Assembly: GCF_964355755.1 (NCBI RefSeq)
Contig: NC_092674.1
Location: forward strand, 21,232,001-21,296,000
Origin: Antedon mediterranea
Lineage: Eukaryota > Echinodermata > Crinoidea > Comatulida > Antedonidae
DNA length: 64,000 nt
Direction of reading: 5' to 3'
How positions within the stretch are numbered: position 1 is the first letter of the stretch; every line of letters starts with the position of its first letter. Positions 58,167 to 64,000 of this stretch are shown in pieces. A program made the translations under genes and the position numbers. The notes below the pieces were generated by a model, which saw only the letters and a program-made list of their open reading frames with translations, did not search any database and was not told where the DNA came from.

Positions 58167-61100
58167 GTAGTAACGTTTTAAAATGGCGTAAAATGGCAGC
58201 TAGACGGTATGGACAGGGGCAAGTGGTCTTTTTCTATAATAACTGGACCCTACTCGCCCCAAACCATGTATCGTCATCCCGGTCCATGCCGTTTATAACG
58301 TAATTATAGCCCTATAAATCATTCGGTTATATTGCATTTTTTATAAAAAAAGACGATAAATTGTATTAATGTTTTAAAATGGCGTAAAATGATAGCCAAA
58401 CGGCATGGACCGGGACAAGTGGTATTTTTCTATAATGACTGGACCCTACTCGCCCAACCCATGTATCGTCATCCCGGTCCATGCCGTTTATAACGTAATT
58501 ATAGCCCTATATATCATCCGTTTATATTGCATTTTTTATAAAAACGTTAAATTGTAGTAACGTTTTAATATGTCGTAAAATGGCAGCTAGACGGCATGGA
58601 CCGGGTAAAGTGGTATTTTTCTGAAACTACTGGACCCTACTAGCCCCAACCCATGTATCGTCATCCCGGTCCATGCCGTTTATAACGTAATTATAGCCCT
58701 ATAAATCATGCGTTTATATTGCATTTTTTATTTTAAAAAACGTTAAATTGTAGTAACGGTAACGTTTTAAAATGGCGTAAAATGACAGCTAGATGGCATG
58801 GACCGGGAAAAGTGGTATTTTTATGCAATGACTGGACCCTACTCGCCCCAACCCATGTATCGTCATCCCGGTCCATGCCGTTTATAACGTAATCATAGCC
58901 CTATATATCATCCTGTTATATTGCATTTTTTATTTTAAAAAACGTTAAATTGTAGTAACATTTTAAAATGGCGTGAAATGGCAGCTAGACGGCATGGACC
59001 GGGGCAAGTGGTATATTTCTGAAACGACTGGACCCTACTAGCCCCAACCCACGTATCGTCATCCCGGTCCATGCCGTTTATAACGTAATTATAGCCCTAT
59101 AAATCATTCGGTTATATTGCATTTTTTTTATAAAAAAAGACGTTAAATTGTATTAATGTTTTAAAATGGCGTAAAGTGATAGCTAGACGGCATGGACCGG
59201 GGCAAGTGGTATTTTCTGAATTGACTGGACCCTACTTGCCCCAACCCGTGTATCGTCTTCCCGGTCCATGCCGTTTATAACGTAATTATAGCCCTATAAA
59301 TCATACGTTTACATTGCATTTTTTAATGAAAACCTTAAATTGTAGTAACGTTTTAAAATGGCGTAAAATGACAGCTAGACGGCATGGACCGGGGTAAGAT
59401 GTATTTTTCTTAAATGACTGGACCCTACTCGCCCCAACCCATGTATCGTCATCCCGGTCCATGCCGTTTATAACGTAATTATAGCCCTATATTTCATCCG
59501 GTTATATTGCATTTTTTATAAAAACGTTAAATTGTAGTAAGGTTTTAAAATGGCGTGAAATGGCAGCTAGACGGCATGGACCGGGTCAAGTGGTATTTTT
59601 CTGAAACTACTGGACCCTAACTAGCCCCAACCCATGTATCGTCATCCCGGTCCATGCCGTTTATAACGTAATTATAGCCCTATAAATCATTCGGTTATAT
59701 TGCATTTTGTATTCAAAAAAATTAAATTGTAGTACCGGTAACGTTTTAAAATGGCTTAAAATGACAGCTAGACGGCATGGACCGGGGCAAGTGGTATTTT
59801 TCTGAAACTACTGGACCCTACTAGCCCCAACCCATGTATCGTCATCCCGGTCCATGCCGTTTATAACGTAATTATAGCCCTATAAATCATTCGGTTATAT
59901 TGCATTTTGTATTTAAAAAAATTAAATTGTAGTACCGGTAACGTTTTAAAATGGCTTAAAATGACAGCTAGACGGCATGGACCGGGTCAAGTGGTATTTT
60001 TCTGAAACTACTGGACCCTACTAGCTCCAACCCATGTATCGTCATCCAGATCCATGCCGTTTATAACGTAATTATAGCCCTATAAATCATTCGGTTATAT
60101 TGCATTTTGTATTTAAAAAAATTAAATTGTAGTACCGGTAACGTTTTAAAATGGCTTTAAATGACAGCTAGACGGCATGGACCGGGGCAAGTGGTATTTT
60201 TCTAAAATAACTGGACCCTACTCGCTCCAACCCATGTATCGTCATCCCGGTCCATGCCGTTTATAACGTAATTATAGCCCTATACATCATACGTTTACAT
60301 TGCATTTTTTATGAAAACCTTAATTTGTAGTAACGTTTTAAAATGGCGTAAAATGACAGCTAGACGGCATGGACCGGGGTAAGAGGTATATTTCTGAAAT
60401 GACTGGACCCTACTCGCCCCAACCCATGTATTGTCATCCCGGTCCATGCCGTTTATAACGTAATTATAGCCCTATATATCATCCGGTTATATTGCATTTT
60501 TTATAAAAACGTTAAATTGTAGTAAGGTTTTAAAATGGCGTGAAATGGCAGCTAGACGGCATGGACCGGGGCAAGTGGTATATTTCTGAAACGACTGGAC
60601 CCTACTAGCCCCAACCCATGTATCGTCATCCCGGTCCATGCCGTTTATAACGTAATTATAGCCCTATAAATCATTCGGTTATATTGCATTTTTTATAAAA
60701 AAACACGTTAAATTGTAGTAACGTTTTAAAATGGCGTAAAATGATAGCTAGACGGCATGGACCGGGGCATGTGGTATTTTTCTGAATTGACTGGACCCTA
60801 CTTGCCCCAACCCATGTATCGTCATCCCGGTCCATGCCGTTTATAACGTAATTATAGCCCTATACATCATACGTTTACATTGCATTTTTTATGAAAACCT
60901 TAAATTGTAGTAACGTTTTAAAATGGCGTAAAATGACAGCTAGACGACATGTACCGGGGTAAGAGGTATATTTCTGAAATGACTGGATCCTACTCGCCCC
61001 AATCCATGTATCGTCATCCCGGTCCATGCCGTTTATAACGTAATTATAGCCCTATATATCATCCGGTTATATTGCATTTTTTATAAAAACGTTAAATTGT

Positions 61101-64000
61101 AGTAAGGTTTTAAAATGGCGTGAAATGGCAGCTAGACGGCATGGACCGGGGCAAGTGGTATATTTCTGAAACGACTGGACCCTACTAGCCCCAACCCATG
61201 TATCGTCACCCCGGTCCATGCCGTTTATAACGTAATTATAGCCCTATAAATCATTTGGTTATATTGCATTTTTTATTTAAAAAAATTAAATTGTAGTACC
61301 GGTAACGTTTTAAAATGGCTTAAAATGACAGCTAGACGGCATGGACCGGGGCAAGTGGTATTTTTCTGAAATGACTGGACCCTACTTGCCCCAACCCATG
61401 TATCGTCATCCCGGTCTATGCCGTTTATAACGTAATTATAGCCCTATATATCATCCTGTTATATTGCATTTTTTATTTAAAAAAACGTTAAATTGTAGTA
61501 ACGTTTTAAAATGGCGTAAAATGACAGCTAGACGGCATGGACCGGGGCAAGTGGTATTTTTCTGAAACGACTGGACCCTACTAGCCCCAACCCATGTATC
61601 GTCATCCCGGTCCATGCCGTTTATAACGTAATTATAGCCCTATATATCATCCGGTAATATTGCATTTTTTATAAAAACGTTAAATTGTAGTAAGGTTTTA
61701 AAATGGCGTGAAATGGCAGCTAGACGGCATGGACCGGGGCAAGTGGTATATTTCTGAAATGACTGGATCCTACTAGCCCCAACCCATGTATCGTCATCCC
61801 GGTCCATGCCGTTTATAACGTAATTATAGCCCTATAAATCATTCGGTTATATTGCATTTTTTATAAAAAAACACGTTAAATTGTAGTAACGTTTTAAAAT
61901 GGCGTAAAATGATAGCTAGACGGCATGGACCGGGGCATGTGGTATTTTTCTGAATTGACTGGACCCTACTTGCCCCAACCCATGTATCGTCATCCCGGTC
62001 CATGCCGTTTATAACGTAATTATAGCCCTATAAATCATACGTTTACATTGCATTTTTTATGAAAACCTTAAATTGTAGTAACGTTTTAAAATGGCGTAAA
62101 ATGACAGCTAGACGGCATGGACCGGGGTAAGAGGTATATTTCTGAAATGACTGGACCCTACTCGCCCCAATCCATGTATCGTCATCCTGGTCCATGCCGT
62201 TTATAACGTAATTATAGCCCTATATATCATCCGGTTATATTGCATTTTTTATAAAAACGTTAAATTGTAGTAAGGTTTTAAAATGGCGTGAAATGGCAGC
62301 TAGACGGCATGGACCGGGGCAAGTGGTATATTTCTGAAACGACTGGACCCTACTAGCCCCAACCCATGTATCGTCACCCCGGTCCATGCCGTTTATAACG
62401 TAATTATAGCCCTATAAATCATTTGGTTATATTGCATTTTTTATTTTAAAAAATTAAATTGTAGTACCGGTAACGTTTTAAAATGGCTTAAAATGACAGC
62501 TAGACGGCATGGACCGGGGCAAGTGGTATTTTTCTGAAATGACTGGACCCTACTTGCCCCAACCCATGTATCGTCATCCCGGTCTATGCCGTTTATAACG
62601 TAATTATAGCCCTATATATCATCCTGTTATATTGCATTTTTTATTTAAAAAAACGTTAAATTGTAGTAACGTTTTAAAATGGCGTAAAATGACAGCTAGA
62701 CGGCATGGACCGGGGCAAGTGGTATTTTTCTGAAACGACTGGACCCTACTAGCCCCAACCCATGTATCGTCATCCCGGTCCATGCCGTTTATAACGTAAT
62801 TATAGCCCTATATATCATCCGGTAATATTGCATTTTTTATAAAAACGTTAAATTGTAGTAAGGTTTTAAAATGGCGTGAAATGGCAGCTAGACGGCATGG
62901 ACCGGGGCAAGTGGTATATTTCTGAAATGACTGGATCCTACTAGCCCCAACCCATGTATCGTCATCCCGGTCCATGCCGTTTATAACGTAATTATAGCCC
63001 TATAAATCATTCGGTTATATTGCATTTTTTATAAAAAAACACGTTAAATTGTAGTAACGTTTTAAAATGGCGTAAAATGATAGCTAGACGGCATGGACCG
63101 GGGCATGTGGTATTTTTCTGAATTGACTGGACCCTACTTGCCCCAACCCATGTATCGTCATCCCGGTCCATGCCGTTTATAACGTAATTATAGCCCTATA
63201 AATCATACGTTTACATTGCATTTTTTATGAAAACCTTAAATTGTAGTAACGTTTTAAAATGGCGTAAAATGACAGCTAGACGGCATGGACCGGGGTAAGA
63301 GGTATATTTCTGAAATGACTGGACCCTACTCGCCCCAATCCATGTATCGTCATCCCGGTCCATGCCGTTTATAACGTAATTATAGCCCTATATATCATCC
63401 GGTTATATTGCATTTTTTATAAAAACGTTAAATTGTAGTAAGGTTTTAAAATGGCGTGAAATGGCAGCTAGACGGCATGGACCGGGGCAAGTGGTATATT
63501 TCTAAAACGACTGGACCCTACTAGCCCCAACCCATGTATCGTCATCCCGATCCATGCCGTATATAACGTAATTATAGCCCTATAAATCATTCGGTTATAT
63601 TGCATTTTTTATTTTAAAAAATTAAATTGTAGTACCGGTAACGTTTTAAAATGGCGTAAAATGACAGCTAGACGGCATGGACCGGGGCAAGTGGTATTTT
63701 ACTGAAATGACTGGACCCTACTTGCCCCAACCCATGTATCGTCATCCCGGTCTATGCCGTTTATAACGTAATTATAGCCCTATATATCATCCTGTTTTAT
63801 TGCATTTTTTATTTAAAAAAACGTTAAATTGTAGTAACGTTTTAAAATGGCGTAAAATGACAGCTAGACGGCATGGACCGAGGCAAGTGGTATTTTTCTG
63901 AAACGACTGGACCCTACTAGCCCCAACCCATGTATCGTCATCCCGGTCCATGCCGATTATAACGTAATTATAGCCCTATATATCATCCGGTAATATTGCA
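58167..64000 (-). repeat. ~194-bp satellite, right (inverted) arm
   Basis: From 58167 the same monomer continues in reverse orientation (GTAGTAACGTTTTAAAATGG, then GTATCGTCATCCCGGTCCAT) to the window edge, about 30 monomers. The arms are separated by only 28 bp (58139-58166). A variant with GGCATGTGGTATTTTTCTGA recurs at 60771, 61939 and 63107, an exact 1,168-bp spacing, so this arm is built of recently amplified six-monomer units. The array continues beyond the window. Confidence 0.95.

Noticed and set aside
49815-64000. CRISPR array
   Set aside because: Monomers are ~194 bp and homogenised throughout with no unique spacers, in a clearly eukaryotic context.

Overview
This window is AT-rich animal nuclear DNA, judged from multi-exon genes with GT-AG introns, dense non-coding repeats, non-LTR retrotransposon relics and many TIR/MITE elements. 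The recurrent AGGCCTA words and the mix of LINE tails and MITEs suggest a marine deuterostome invertebrate, possibly an echinoderm; that is a weak inference. About 6% of the window is coding. There are three protein-coding genes, one decayed transposon ORF, two LINE relics, two satellite arrays and a well-resolved set of nested insertions.

Layout. (1) 266-2964 (+): the 3' part of a multi-exon gene fusing a Ty3/gypsy-type integrase (D,D35E plus GPY/F module) to an OTU cysteine protease; a TTAA-flanked MITE begins 5 bp after its stop. (2) 5.69-9.18 kb: a 132-bp satellite with a ~1,037-bp higher-order duplication. (3) 9.46-15.28 kb: repeat R copy A, split by a 1,479-bp foldback element, followed by a cluster of tRNA-like repeats, one of them split by a second TTAA MITE. 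(4) 15.98-17.74 kb: a ~770-bp tandem repeat. (5) 17.90-19.99 kb (-): a three-exon carbohydrate sulfotransferase with a 32-bp microexon. (6) 20.7-25.6 kb: LINE relic, MITE, a two-copy repeat and a decayed transposon ORF. (7) 25.88-35.60 kb: repeat R copy B, interrupted by three insertions with 8-, 9- and 8-bp target duplications, plus one less clear insertion. (8) 36.0-36.4 kb: LINE 3' end. (9) 37.31-49.40 kb (-): 20 consecutive exons of an ABCC5/MRP5-type ABC transporter; its first exons lie beyond the window. (10) 49.8-64.0 kb: a ~194-bp satellite arranged as a giant inverted repeat centred at 58.15 kb, with 1,168-bp higher-order periodicity.

Relations. The sulfotransferase (Golgi, PAPS-dependent) and the ABC exporter are ordinary host genes; nothing links them functionally. 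The integrase-OTU gene is the most unusual protein. The two R copies act as each other's empty sites, so the insertions can be dated relative to one another. If the ABCC5 gene is intact upstream, the giant inverted satellite lies inside one of its 5' introns.

Exons were assigned by reading splice sites, phases and family motifs by eye. No alignment or database search was run. Copy numbers and periods come from spacing between recognisable words.
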